From Chloroflexota bacterium (lineage in GTDB: Bacteria > Chloroflexota > Anaerolineae > Aggregatilineales > Phototrophicaceae), in NCBI GenBank assembly GCA_026706395.1, contig JAPOYU010000054.1, positions 142,145 to 206,144 on the forward strand: a stretch of DNA of 64,000 nt, read 5' to 3'. Within the stretch, counting starts at the first letter, position 1. Each line of letters opens with the position of its first letter. Positions 54,359-63,524 of the stretch are shown piece after piece. A program made the position numbers and the translations under genes. The notes beneath the pieces were generated by a model. That model was not told the origin of the DNA, made no database searches, and saw nothing but the letters and a program-made list of their open reading frames with translations.

Positions 54359-55804
54359 CTAGGAGTAGGGCATGAAGTTGCCCGTGCCGCCGAAGGGATC
54401 GTCTTCGTCGTCTTCCGGGCGCTTCGGCGCGAGCGGAGTACTGGAAGGCCGGGGCGCGCTCAACCCGCCTGCGCCCGGTGGCGGCGTCGGCGAAGTCGTT
54501 TCCGAAGGCGAGCCAAATTGCAGATCGGCGTATTCGTTGAATGGCGACGCTGCGGGCGCGGGATATCCGCTCGCCGGCACGCCGGACTGAACGCTCTGCT
54601 TGTGCCAAGCGAGCAGCTCAATCTGCAAGGTTTCTATTGCGCTGTTTGGCGTTCCCCCGCCGTAATTGCAGATGACCGTCTTGATGATCGCCTGAATGTG
54701 GATCGCGCCGCTATCCAGTATCAGCGCCGCTCCGGGTTCAGCAGCGATAATATCGGCAGTCGGGTCTTTGACGCGGCTGGCCACCGTCGCCTGAAGTGCG
54801 TGGTCGCTGAGGGCAGCCGGCGCGGCGAAGACCTTCGTAAGTGTCTCCTGCGACGCCATATCGAAGCCCCAGAACTCCACAGACTGCAATTCATTGCCAA
54901 CATGCGTTGCGGAGGAAACGCCGCATTCGCCGAGGAATTGACCGCCCGATTCCGCTCCTAACTCTATCGCAAATGAGTCGTCAAAGTTGCGCCCTTTGAC
55001 GTAGGTGGATAGCGCGTGCAGAACCGGTACGCCGTACTGCGGGTGGATGGTGTTGCTCCTGTCCGTTTCATCTTCGGCCCAAGGGTCTGCAGCGGGCGCC
55101 TCCGCGAAGGCTTGAGCCTGTTGAACAGCCTGGTTGGAAGTGGATGATGCTTGCACCTGGCTGGTCGGGGAGGGGCGCGCGGCGCGATACCGCTTTGGTT
55201 CGTCCGAACCACGACCGGGGTAAACCGTGCGGCCGGCGATGACCAGGATAGGCACGCCAAGAGCTACCGCAATCAGAGACAAGATGACCTGCAGGCTGCT
55301 GCCGACGATTCCTGGATCTTGCGGCGCCAATGCGCCAGCTAGGTCGGCAAAGCCCGGGATATCGGTCAATGCATCTAGCGCTGCCCGCTCCGCTGCGGGG
55401 ATACTGACGCTGTTTGCCAAGCCCCGGACGACGCCCTGTGGGTTGGGGATCTGCCGCAACACGATTAAGGCGTTGGCGTCATCGTAGTGAATGTCCTCCG
55501 AATGGCCGACCGCGACCATGCGCACCCACTGCTGGATCGCCTGCTGGCTCATGTGCCGCGGCGACGCTCCTGTGAACTCCGTCGGTATGATGAGGTACGC
55601 CGTTACCAGCCCAATAACCATCCCGAGCAGGACCAGCATGACGGTCGCACGTTGCGGCGCCGAGGCCAATAGCCCTTGCACGCGCGGACTTGAAGAAGCG
55701 CTCGCCAAGCCAGAGAATCGGCCTATCGAGCCGGCCTGTCTACCGGCAGCATCAGCCGGTTCGGCCGCCTGCGCTTGATCTGAATTATGGCTTTGAAGAC
55801 TCAT
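54359..55804 (-). CDS. Membrane protein of unknown function with disordered tails
   Basis: A 481-residue protein I do not recognise. The N-terminus is polar and Ala-rich. Two membrane helices lie at about 52-72 and 168-188 with an outward or inward loop of about 95 residues between them (HMSQQAIQQWVRMVAVGH). A linker rich in Ser/Gln/Ala leads to a globular domain (about 270-415), with YGVPVLHALSTYVKGRNFDDSFAIE and KTVICNYGGGTPNSAIETLQ. The end is Pro-rich and acidic (RPEDDEDDPFGGTG). It is possibly a Chloroflexota-specific family. Confidence 0.7.
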   Translation of the reverse strand: MSLQSHNSDQAQAAEPADAAGRQAGSIGRFSGLASASSSPRVQGLLASAPQRATVMLVLLGMVIGLVTAYLIIPTEFTGASPRHMSQQAIQQWVRMVAVGHSEDIHYDDANALIVLRQIPNPQGVVRGLANSVSIPAAERAALDALTDIPGFADLAGALAPQDPGIVGSSLQVILSLIAVALGVPILVIAGRTVYPGRGSDEPKRYRAARPSPTSQVQASSTSNQAVQQAQAFAEAPAADPWAEDETDRSNTIHPQYGVPVLHALSTYVKGRNFDDSFAIELGAESGGQFLGECGVSSATHVGNELQSVEFWGFDMASQETLTKVFAAPAALSDHALQATVASRVKDPTADIIAAEPGAALILDSGAIHIQAIIKTVICNYGGGTPNSAIETLQIELLAWHKQSVQSGVPASGYPAPAASPFNEYADLQFGSPSETTSPTPPPGAGGLSAPRPSSTPLAPKRPEDDEDDPFGGTGNFMPYS

Positions 55805-55847
55805 GAGCAGCGCCCTTTCGCGTCTGCAAAATGCACACTTACCGAGA

Positions 55848-55876
55848 AGTATACGATAGGTAATTCAACGCCACAA
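55848..55876 (-). promoter_or_regulatory. Predicted promoter for the membrane protein at 54359
   Basis: Minus-strand TTGTGG (55871-55876) and TATACT (55848-55853), 17 bases apart, 44 bases before the start at 55804. Confidence 0.4.
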
Positions 55877-55947
55877 ACGCATAGCGCGGCAACTTAGACT
55901 TGAAAATGCGCTGTATTTCCCTGGCGAAACTGCGCTTAACCGTCGGC

Positions 55948-58335
55948 TCAGATGGTGGAAGGTACCTTGTCGGTTTCGCCTGTCGGCTGAGGAGCTACCC
56001 GTTCCAGATTCCGCGGCAGTCTCCAGGTAGTAAAGTCGCAATCGGGATAGCGATCGCAGCCGAAGAAAGCGCGGCCCTTGCGCGAGCGTCGCTCGACAAT
56101 TTCGCCGCGGTGCTCATCGCCGCATTGAGGGCAGAGGTAGCCCTTTCGTTCAAGAAAGCGCTCGGTATGTTTGCATTCCGGATAATTGGAACAGCCGATG
56201 AACTTGCCGTAGCGTGAATGCTTGATGACAAGTTCGCCATCGCCGCATTTCGGGCAGTCGCGTCCGACTTTTTCGATGACGTTTCGGCGGGGCATGTTCT
56301 CGCGCGCATTCTCAAGCCGCCGCTCGAAGGGATGATAGAATTCGTCCAGCATGGGGCGCCAATCCAGCGCGCCTCTGGAGACTTCGTCGAGTTGGTCTTC
56401 CATTTTGGCGGTGAAGGCGTAATCCATCTCTTCAGTGAAGTACTCCGTCAACAACTCACAGACGACAATGCCAGTCTTGGTGGGTTTGAGGCGACGGTCT
56501 TCCTGCGTGACGTATTCGCGCGTCTGTATGACGGTGACGGTGGGGGCGTAAGTGCTTGGCCGACCAATGCCTCGTTCCTCCAATTGCCGAATCAGGTTGG
56601 CTTCGGTATAGCGCGGCGGCGGCTGAGTGAAGTGCTGCTCGGGTATGATCTTCCTTCTGTCGAGTACTTCTCCGGGTGCAAGGTCAGGGAAATCCCGCAG
56701 TGCGCCGCCGGCGCCGTTTTCCCGTTTGGCGTTCAGGATCAGGTGGCCGGGGAATTTGAGTTTGCTGCCTGAGGCGCGGAAGCGATAAGGCATATCCGAA
56801 TTGGTCAAGCCGGCCTTGATTTCGATGCTCAGAGTGTCGTATATCGCCGGAGCCATCTGGCTGGCGACGAAACGATTCCAAATCAAGGTATAGAGTTGAA
56901 GTTGGCTTCGGTTCAGATAGTTCGCAAGCGACTGCGGTGTTCGCATGACACTGGTGGGGCGGATAGCTTCATGAGCTTCTTGCGCCGTCCTCGAGCGTGT
57001 CTTATACCTTGGCGAAGTCTTGGGAAGGTACGACGATCCATGTTTGGCTTGGACGTATTGTCGGGCTTCCGCTTGTGCGTCCTTCGACACCTGTACGCTA
57101 TCGGTCCGCATATAGGTAATCAGCCCGACCGGACTGCCATTGCCGAGGTCAATGCCTTCGTAAAGTTGTTGGGCGATGCGCATAGTGCGGCTGGCGCTGC
57201 TGGAGGCGGCTTGCTGCAAGGTGCTGGTGGTGAATGGCGCTGAGGGCTTGCTCTGGCGTGTGCCTCGCTTCACGCTGTCCACGACGAATGCGCTTCGGTT
57301 CAGCGCATCCAAATGCGGCTTCACGGTCGCTTCGCAGTCAAGGAATGGCGGCGCGCTCCCTTTGGGATCAAAGGTCACTCTCTCGTCATGGATTCGCACC
57401 AGACGTGCGCTGAAGGGCGGGGGCGGGGTCGCTTCGCGCTTGGACAACTCGGCATCCACCGTCCAGTATTCCACCGGCTTGAACGCCTCGATCTCCTTCT
57501 CCCGTTCCACCACGAGGCGCAGGGCAATGCTCTGCACGCGACCGGCGGAGAGGCCGCTGCGCACCTTGGACCAAAGCAGCTGCGAAACCTGGTAGCCGAC
57601 CAAGCGATCGAGTATACGGCGCGCCTGCTGCGCATTGACCAGATCGACATTGATCTGCCGCGGATGGGCGAAGGCTTCCGCAACCGCGTTATCCGTGATT
57701 TCATGGAAGACAACCCGGCGCACATTGGACGGTGGCATTTCGGCCGCCGCGACCAGGTGCCAAGCGATCGCTTCGCCTTCACGATCCGGATCGGTGGCGA
57801 GGAAGATCTCCTCCGCGCCTTCGGCCGCCGCTTTCAACTCCTTGACGACCTCGCGTTTGTCATTCGGCACTCGATATTCCGGCTCGAAATTGTTCTCGAT
57901 GTCAACGGAGAGACGGCTCTTCAAGAGATCCCGCACATGCCCAACCGACGACATTACGGTGTATCCATCCCCCAGGAAGCCGCCGATGCTGCGCGCTTTG
58001 GCCGGTGACTCAACTATGACGAGCCGGCCGATGTTCCTGCGCGTGGCGCTGCGCCGTCCGTTGGACTTTGCCGATGACTTGCCACGCTTCTTTTTTCGCT
58101 TTGGTTTGGCTTTTGTTTTCTTACGGGCGGGACGCTCGATCTTGTCCGGTTTTGGGATGCCTTCATGCGACGGCGTGGCGCCCATTCGAAAAAGCTTCGT
58201 TCCACATTCAGTGCACTGTCCACGAGTGCCCGGCGTACCGGTTTTAGTGTAGACCGCTACAGAATCACTTAGATCGCGCTTGGTACGGCACTTTACGCAA
58301 TACGCCTGCAAGGTCGTTGTTTCGGTTTCAGTCAC
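55948..58335 (-). CDS. topA: DNA topoisomerase I with extra N-terminal zinc ribbon
   Basis: Relaxes negative supercoils through a 5'-phosphotyrosine intermediate. The 795 residues begin with a four-Cys module not found in ordinary TopA: AYCVKCRTKRDLSD and GQCTECGTKLFRMG (about 11-52), resembling DUF5679. A Lys/Arg-rich linker (about 65-100) follows. The toprim domain starts RLVIVESPAKARSIGGFLG with ATDPDREGEAIAWHL. The active Tyr is in GLITYMRTDSVQ. Two C-terminal zinc fingers (CPKCGDGEL...CSNYPEC, CPQCGDEHRG...CDRYPDC) complete it. The gene is 28 bases after manC. Confidence 0.96.
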   Translation of the reverse strand: MTETETTTLQAYCVKCRTKRDLSDSVAVYTKTGTPGTRGQCTECGTKLFRMGATPSHEGIPKPDKIERPARKKTKAKPKRKKKRGKSSAKSNGRRSATRRNIGRLVIVESPAKARSIGGFLGDGYTVMSSVGHVRDLLKSRLSVDIENNFEPEYRVPNDKREVVKELKAAAEGAEEIFLATDPDREGEAIAWHLVAAAEMPPSNVRRVVFHEITDNAVAEAFAHPRQINVDLVNAQQARRILDRLVGYQVSQLLWSKVRSGLSAGRVQSIALRLVVEREKEIEAFKPVEYWTVDAELSKREATPPPPFSARLVRIHDERVTFDPKGSAPPFLDCEATVKPHLDALNRSAFVVDSVKRGTRQSKPSAPFTTSTLQQAASSSASRTMRIAQQLYEGIDLGNGSPVGLITYMRTDSVQVSKDAQAEARQYVQAKHGSSYLPKTSPRYKTRSRTAQEAHEAIRPTSVMRTPQSLANYLNRSQLQLYTLIWNRFVASQMAPAIYDTLSIEIKAGLTNSDMPYRFRASGSKLKFPGHLILNAKRENGAGGALRDFPDLAPGEVLDRRKIIPEQHFTQPPPRYTEANLIRQLEERGIGRPSTYAPTVTVIQTREYVTQEDRRLKPTKTGIVVCELLTEYFTEEMDYAFTAKMEDQLDEVSRGALDWRPMLDEFYHPFERRLENARENMPRRNVIEKVGRDCPKCGDGELVIKHSRYGKFIGCSNYPECKHTERFLERKGYLCPQCGDEHRGEIVERRSRKGRAFFGCDRYPDCDFTTWRLPRNLERVAPQPTGETDKVPSTI

Positions 58336-58363
58336 ATCTCATCCTTGTCAACGCGCGGCTTCA

Positions 58364-59449
58364 TTAGAGATATTCCTCGTTTCCGTTTTCGCGCAGGTAA
58401 TCTACAACCTGTTTGACATCCTGCGTACGATCTTTGTGGCAGACCAGCAAGACATCGTCGGTATCCACGACGACGAGACCTTCGACGCCGATTGCAACAG
58501 TGAGCCGGTCACTGAACACCAAGGTGTCGCGCGTATCGAGGATGACCCGGATGTCACTGGAATCGCCCTTGATGCAATTGCCGAAACTGTCCTGCGGCAG
58601 GACATCGTAGAGCGATGCCCAGCTGCCGACATCACTCCAGCCGAGTTCTATAGGGATCACAGCGATGTTGTCCGCCTTTTCCATGACACCGAAGTCAATG
58701 GAAAGATTTGGCATCGTCTCCCAAATGTCGTTCAATTTGTCCTCGTAGTCGGGCGAATCATGGGCTGTTTGCAGGTAGCTGCACATCGCGTAGATGGCCG
58801 GTTGGAAGCGCTCAAGGTCACGCATGGCGCGCTCCACCCGCCAGATGAACATGCCCGAGTTCCAGCTGTATTGGCCCGATGCCAAGAACTGCGTCGCGCG
58901 GACGATATCCGGTTTCTCGGTGAATCGCCTGGACTGATAGACTTTGAACCCATTGTAGTCGCCGATGTAGGAACCCTGCTGAATGTAGCCGTAGCCGGTG
59001 GCGGGGTAGGACGGAGCGATGCCAAGTGTGACGATTTGGCCTTCCTGCGCCACTTGCCAGGCCGCCTCCAGCACTTCACAGAATGTCTCCCGCTCGGCGA
59101 TGTAGTGGTCGGCGGTCAAGATGGCGATGGTCGCTTCCGGATCGCGCTTTTGAATCACAGCGAGGGCAAGCGCCAGAGCCGGCGCCGTGTTTTTGGCGTA
59201 GGGTTCAATGATGAAGTTGCTCGCCGGTATCTGAGGAACTTCGGACTGAAGGTCTTCGGCGAGTTCGCGACCGGTAACGACGAAGATATCTTCCGGCGGG
59301 AAAATCGATTGAATGCGCGCCACGCTGGTTCTGAACATCGAGTCGTCATCGATCAGCGGGAGCATCTGCTTGGGCAGCTTGGCGCGGCTCATGGGCCAAA
59401 GCCTGGTGCCATGTCCGCCGGCGGCTATAAGCGCGTAATAATGTTCCAT
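58364..59449 (-). CDS. Mannose-1-phosphate guanylyltransferase
   Basis: Makes GDP-mannose from mannose-1-phosphate and GTP. The 361 residues correspond to the nucleotidyltransferase domain only: ALIAAGGHGTRLWPMSRAKL and PKQMLPL form the GTP site, TADHYIAERETF the metal site, and FTEKPDIVRATQFLASGQYSWNSGM-type sequence the sugar site. The phosphomannose isomerase domain of bifunctional ManC proteins is absent. It sits between dprA and topA with short gaps. The product could feed the mannosyl-type GT4 enzymes at 10.5-12.8 kb. Confidence 0.92.
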   Translation of the reverse strand: MEHYYALIAAGGHGTRLWPMSRAKLPKQMLPLIDDDSMFRTSVARIQSIFPPEDIFVVTGRELAEDLQSEVPQIPASNFIIEPYAKNTAPALALALAVIQKRDPEATIAILTADHYIAERETFCEVLEAAWQVAQEGQIVTLGIAPSYPATGYGYIQQGSYIGDYNGFKVYQSRRFTEKPDIVRATQFLASGQYSWNSGMFIWRVERAMRDLERFQPAIYAMCSYLQTAHDSPDYEDKLNDIWETMPNLSIDFGVMEKADNIAVIPIELGWSDVGSWASLYDVLPQDSFGNCIKGDSSDIRVILDTRDTLVFSDRLTVAIGVEGLVVVDTDDVLLVCHKDRTQDVKQVVDYLRENGNEEYL

Positions 59450-59460
59450 AGCTGAGATGT

Positions 59461-60570
59461 TTACTCCACAGAAAATCGCGCACGGCAGTATTGCATAGGT
59501 CCGGCGCTCTCGGCAAGCCCCTTTAATTCGAGCATAGTCAAGGTGCTGATGACGGTAGCAGTCGGCAACTTTGTCTGCCGCACGATGAGATCGACATGAA
59601 TCGGGTCCGTGCTCAATTGTTGGTAGACAACGCCTTCCACTTCGTTTTCCGGCTGGATGTCCCGGACTTGAATACCTGTCTGGACGTTGCGATGCGTCAC
59701 GTCCAGTTCGTCGAGAATATCATCGACGGCAAGGACCATTTTCGCGCCCTCTTGTATAAGCTGGTTGCAGCCTTTGCCCGTCGGGCTGTATATGTTGTGC
59801 GGAACGGCGAATACATCGCGGCCCTGATCAATCGCGTGCGAAACCGTATTCAGAGCGCCGCTCTGCAAAGGGGCTTCCGTAACCAGCAAGGCCAATGACA
59901 TGCCGCTGATAAGCCGGTTGCGCTGTGGGAAGTTCTTCCCTAGCGGCGCTGTACCGAGCGGCATCTCGCTGACGATGGCCCCGTCGGCGATGATCTCCTC
60001 GGCCAGGTCGCTGTTTTCCTTCGGGTACACTATGTCGATTCCGTTGCCAACAACCGCAATCGTGCGTCCGCCGGCCGTCAGCGCGCCACGATGCGCCGCC
60101 GCGTCAATGCCTTGCGCCAAACCGGAAACGATGATGATGCCATGCTGCGCCAGTTGCTGCGCAAGCTGGTTGCTTGCATCCCAGCCGTATCGACTGGCCT
60201 TCCGCGTGCCAACAATGGCGAGGCATTTCTCGTCGGCCCCTGATAATTTGCCGCGGGTATAGAGAACCGGCGGGCGATCAGGCAACGAACGCAATAACTC
60301 AGGGTATGCCTTGTCATCAAGCGTGACCAGCGTAGCCCCCGACCGCGCCACCCGCTCCACTTCCCGTGATAAATCGATATCGCGGCGGCCGGCGCAGAAC
60401 TGGCGCAGCAGCGGGCGCGGCAGATCCAGCCGCAGCAGATCCGCGTCGGATTCACGCCATAGCGCCTCGGCCGAATCAAAGTGGGCGAGCAAGCGGTTGA
60501 GCTTGCCAATGCCAAACCTCGGGATGAGGTGCAATCCCAGCCAATACTGTTGATTATTGTTCGGCTGCAT
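59461..60570 (-). CDS. dprA: DNA-processing protein DprA
   Basis: Loads RecA on incoming single-stranded DNA during natural transformation. The 369 residues have a helical N-terminal part, then the Rossmann-fold domain with LAIVGTRKASRYGWD, IIVSGLAQGIDAAAHRGAL, TIAVVGNGIDIVYP, FPQRNRLISGMSLALLVTEAP and GCNQLIQEGA. A C-terminal winged helix (VVYQQLSTDPIHVDLIVRQ) ends it. This is the complete domain set. It lies downstream of rimM, a position often seen next to topA. Other competence genes are not in the window. Confidence 0.95.
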   Translation of the reverse strand: MQPNNNQQYWLGLHLIPRFGIGKLNRLLAHFDSAEALWRESDADLLRLDLPRPLLRQFCAGRRDIDLSREVERVARSGATLVTLDDKAYPELLRSLPDRPPVLYTRGKLSGADEKCLAIVGTRKASRYGWDASNQLAQQLAQHGIIIVSGLAQGIDAAAHRGALTAGGRTIAVVGNGIDIVYPKENSDLAEEIIADGAIVSEMPLGTAPLGKNFPQRNRLISGMSLALLVTEAPLQSGALNTVSHAIDQGRDVFAVPHNIYSPTGKGCNQLIQEGAKMVLAVDDILDELDVTHRNVQTGIQVRDIQPENEVEGVVYQQLSTDPIHVDLIVRQTKLPTATVISTLTMLELKGLAESAGPMQYCRARFSVE

Positions 60571-60641
60571 AGGGGTCCGTTAATGAAGCGTGAACAGGAA
60601 CAGCATATCAGCAACGGAATTTTCTTGTCAAGTCTGCCGCC

Positions 60642-61199
60642 CTAGCCTCGCTCCGAGATCAAACCGTCGGGCAGAGTCATCGTAACAATTTGAGCCTCAA
60701 AGTCGATGCCGACGATTGTTTCCTCATGCGCCGGGATCAGCAGCTCGCCGTGAGCGTCGCCGTCGACAATGTAAACATCGTTGGCGCCGGTCTGTATGAC
60801 TTCCTTTATGCGGCCGATTTCCGCGCCGTCAGCGACAACCCGCAAGCCAATCAACTGAAATAGGTAATACTGGCCGTCTTCAAGAGGCGTCGCCTGCTCC
60901 ATGTCAATCAGGACGAGTTTGTCACGCAACTGCTCGGCGGCATCGCGAGTGGTGACGTTTGCGAATCGCAAAAGCGCGAAGGATTTGTTGAAGCGTACGC
61001 CGCTCAGTTCAAGTCTGCGTTTGCGCGCCTCAGAAGGCGAGTCCGCCAGGTAGACGTATTCAAGCTGTGGAAGTCGCTCGCGATCCTCCGTGAGCACGCG
61101 CATGCGAACTTCGCCGCGCACGCCATGAGGGCGGAGTACTTCACCGATTAGCAGATGCGCAGGTCTGTTCTCTTGCGGTCCCACTGACGGGTCATTCAA
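60642..61199 (-). CDS. rimM: Ribosome maturation factor RimM
   Basis: Assists maturation of the 30S head through binding S19. The 185 residues start with an 18-residue extension, then LLIGEVLRPHGVRGEVRMRVLT (RimM-N) and the PRC-barrel domain near YYLFQLIGLRV...IGRIKEVIQTGANDVYIV and LLIPAHEETIVGID. It overlaps the KH-protein gene by 8 bases. The usual next genes trmD and rplS are absent; dprA follows instead. Confidence 0.95.
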   Translation of the reverse strand: MNDPSVGPQENRPAHLLIGEVLRPHGVRGEVRMRVLTEDRERLPQLEYVYLADSPSEARKRRLELSGVRFNKSFALLRFANVTTRDAAEQLRDKLVLIDMEQATPLEDGQYYLFQLIGLRVVADGAEIGRIKEVIQTGANDVYIVDGDAHGELLIPAHEETIVGIDFEAQIVTMTLPDGLISERG

Positions 61200-61443
61200 T
61201 TTCCAGGATTACGCGGCGGCGGCGCTCTTGCCCGAATTCCTCCGACGGGGTGGCGGCCCGCAGCAAAGCGCGGATGGAATTCGCTACTCGGCCGCTGCGT
61301 CCAATGACCCGGCCCATGTCATCGGAAGCCACCGATAGCTCGAGGACGATGTTTCGGCCGCTGTCCTTGCGCCTGACGCGGACGTCTTCCGGCGAGTTGA
61401 CCAGATTCTCGGCGATATATTGAAGCAGTTCTTCTTCTGCCAT
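61192..61443 (-). CDS. khpA: KH-domain RNA-binding protein KhpA
   Basis: A small single-KH protein of 83 residues that binds RNA, in many Gram-positives as a KhpA/KhpB pair. LLQYIAENLVNSPEDVRV starts it, and SDDMGRVIGRSGRVANSIR holds the GxxG loop (GRSG) of the KH fold. Position between rpsP and rimM is the normal one. It ends with VILEIE overlapping the rimM start. Confidence 0.93.
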   Translation of the reverse strand: MAEEELLQYIAENLVNSPEDVRVRRKDSGRNIVLELSVASDDMGRVIGRSGRVANSIRALLRAATPSEEFGQERRRRVILEIE

Positions 61444-61454
61444 TTGCCAGCGCC

Positions 61455-61877
61455 CTAGCTTTCGGTCTCTGCTGATCGTTCGGCGGCCAACCTGGCTGCT
61501 TCACGCGCTTTGATTTTGCTCTCGCCATCGCCAGGCGCGGGATAATTGGTCTTGGGGCTGGGCAGTTCGCCGCGGTTGGCTTCGGCTTCTTTGACGAGGT
61601 CTTCCATGTTTTCGCCGGCGCGCAGACGCTCGAAGCGTTCCCAAGTGCCAGTGTGCTCCAGAAGGCGTCGTACCGCGTCGCTGGGTTGGGCGCCCACGCT
61701 AAGCCAATACAGCGCGCGATCTTCCTGAATGATTTCAGTGGCGGGGCGAGTGCGTGGATTGTAATGACCGATGTTTTCCAGATAGCTGCCATTGCGCGCC
61801 TTGCGTTTATCGGTGACGACAACGCGATAGCTGGGCTGGCGTTTCAAACCTTGACGGCGCAAACGAATACGGACCAT
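61455..61877 (-). CDS. rpsP: 30S ribosomal protein S16 with C-terminal extension
   Basis: Small-subunit protein. The [20 protein letters not shown] start and [40 protein letters not shown] are standard. The usual protein ends near residue 85-90; here about 50 more residues, charged and helix-prone ([30 protein letters not shown]), continue to 140. The start at 61877 has GGAG upstream; an earlier in-frame ATG at 61919 is not needed. Confidence 0.96.
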   Translation of the reverse strand: MVRIRLRRQGLKRQPSYRVVVTDKRKARNGSYLENIGHYNPRTRPATEIIQEDRALYWLSVGAQPSDAVRRLLEHTGTWERFERLRAGENMEDLVKEAEANRGELPSPKTNYPAPGDGESKIKAREAARLAAERSAETES

Positions 61878-61984
61878 GTAGTTTCTCCTGTTCTCCCACA
61901 AACCCTCGTGCCCATGCAAGGCGGAGGTGTCTTTTCTTTACAAGTGCGGCAGACCATTTCGCCGATTACGCGCTGAGCGCCGAC

Positions 61985-63322
61985 TTAAGCGGTTAAGCCG
62001 GGGATATCGGGCAACTTCCCTCTGCTGATTTGATTCATGAGTCGGCTCATCTGCCGGAATTGCTTGAGCAAGTCGTTAACATCTCTGACTTCGACGCCGC
62101 TCCCCAGGGCGATGCGGCGCTTGCGGCTGGCTTTGAGAATGCGCGGGTGGCGCCGCTCCTGTGGCGTCATTGAATTGATGATCGCCTCGACTTTCTTGAT
62201 GCGCTTCTCGATGTCTTCGTCGTTGAAGTCGCTTTGCATTTGCAGCTTCGACATGCCTGGAATCATGCCGAGCACCTTGCCCAGCGGTCCCATGCGGCGG
62301 ATCTTCTGCAATTGGTCGAGAAAGTCCTGCAGAGTAAAGTCATTCTGCATGATCTTGCTTTGCAGGCGCAAGGCTTCTTCTTCCTCGTAGAGCGACTCAG
62401 TCTTTTCGATCAGCGACATGATGTCGCCCATGCCGAGGATGCGCTGGGCGATGCGATCCGGATGGAACAGCTCCAGCGTATCGGCGCTGACCTTTTCGCC
62501 CGTGCCCATGAATTTGATCGGGACGCCGGTCACAGCCCGCATCGAAAGCGCCGCGCCGCCGCGCGCATCGCCATCAACTCTTGTGAGCACCAAACCGGTA
62601 ATGCCCAAGCTCTCATTGAAGCCGCGGGCGATGTTTATCGCTTCCTGACCGGTCATCGCATCGGCGACCAGGAGAATCTCGGCCGGTGAGGAAACCCGCT
62701 TGATCTCCTCCAATTCGCTCATTCGCGTGTCGTCAATTTGCAGGCGGCCAGCGGTATCGATCAAGACGATATCAATGTCGAGTTCTTTCGCGCGTTTTAG
62801 GCCTCGCTTAACGATGGCTGGCGGCGTATCAGAGACGCCTTCTTCGTAATACGGGATATTGATCTGCTTCGCCAGCGTGACGAGCTGGTCAACCGCGGCC
62901 GGACGATAGGTATCGGCGGCGATCATCAATGGCTTCTTGCCTTCGGCGCGTAAGTGCAGCGCCAGCTTCGCCGTGTTGGTGGTTTTGCCTGTACCCTGCA
63001 ACCCCACCATCATGATCACATGCGGCTTGCTGCTGCCGCTGTAGTTCAAGCGCCCGGCCTCGCCAAGCATCTCCACCATCTCGTCGTGGATGATCTTGAC
63101 GACCTGCTCGCTCGGTTTCAGCGCCTTGTGAACTTCCTCGCCGAGCGCGCGCTCGCGCACATCCTTGATGAAGTCCTTGACGATGGGCAGGGCCACATCG
63201 GCTTCGAGAAGCGCCATACGCACTTCACGCATGACAGCCTTGACATCGGCCTCCTTGACGCGGCCACCCTTGCGCAAGCCTTCAAAGGCGGTATCGAGCC
63301 TTTGCGATAGCGTTTCGAACAT
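61985..63322 (-). CDS. ffh: Signal recognition particle protein Ffh
   Basis: The GTPase subunit of SRP, directing nascent membrane proteins to the translocon. The 445 residues show the N domain (LSQRLDTAFEGLRKGGRV), G domain with GLQGTGKTTNTAKLA, ADTYRPAAVDQL, DTAGRLQID and TRVDGDARGGAAL, and the Met-rich M domain (MGPLGKVLGMIPGMSKLQM, GSGVEVRDVNDLLKQFRQM) that binds 4.5S RNA. It heads the ffh-rpsP-khpA-rimM series. No 4.5S RNA gene was noticed nearby. Confidence 0.97.
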   Translation of the reverse strand: MFETLSQRLDTAFEGLRKGGRVKEADVKAVMREVRMALLEADVALPIVKDFIKDVRERALGEEVHKALKPSEQVVKIIHDEMVEMLGEAGRLNYSGSSKPHVIMMVGLQGTGKTTNTAKLALHLRAEGKKPLMIAADTYRPAAVDQLVTLAKQINIPYYEEGVSDTPPAIVKRGLKRAKELDIDIVLIDTAGRLQIDDTRMSELEEIKRVSSPAEILLVADAMTGQEAINIARGFNESLGITGLVLTRVDGDARGGAALSMRAVTGVPIKFMGTGEKVSADTLELFHPDRIAQRILGMGDIMSLIEKTESLYEEEEALRLQSKIMQNDFTLQDFLDQLQKIRRMGPLGKVLGMIPGMSKLQMQSDFNDEDIEKRIKKVEAIINSMTPQERRHPRILKASRKRRIALGSGVEVRDVNDLLKQFRQMSRLMNQISRGKLPDIPGLTA

Positions 63323-63352
63323 CTAAACCCCTGTTGACAAGATCGCCGAACA

Positions 63353-63381
63353 ATTTTATGGCAGCGACCTCCGATAGTCAA
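63353..63381 (-). promoter_or_regulatory. Predicted promoter for the ffh series
   Basis: On the minus strand TTGACT (63376-63381) and TAAAAT (63353-63358) are separated by 17 bases, each matching five of six consensus positions, 30 bases before the ffh start at 63322. Confidence 0.65.
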
Positions 63382-63461
63382 GATGAGGCTTTACACGGCT
63401 AGCCCTCTGCTTGATTTCCGGCCTCTAAGGCTTGCTCCCTCCCCCAACCGCGAAAGAATCC

Positions 63462-63518
63462 TTGTAGGGGCGAACGGCGGGCTCTGTCTACGCGCCTCTC
63501 TATGCCTCTGTGGTGAAT
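63462..63518 (+). repeat. GTAGGGGCGA and CCTCTGTGGTGAAT type intergenic repeats
   Basis: TTGTAGGGGCGA at 63462-63473 repeats the core found at 23478. CTCTCTATGCCTCTGTGGTGAAT follows at about 63496-63518, a form of the CTCTGTG intergenic repeat. They lie between ffh and the cytochrome gene. Confidence 0.6.
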
Positions 63519-63524
63519 CCCCCA

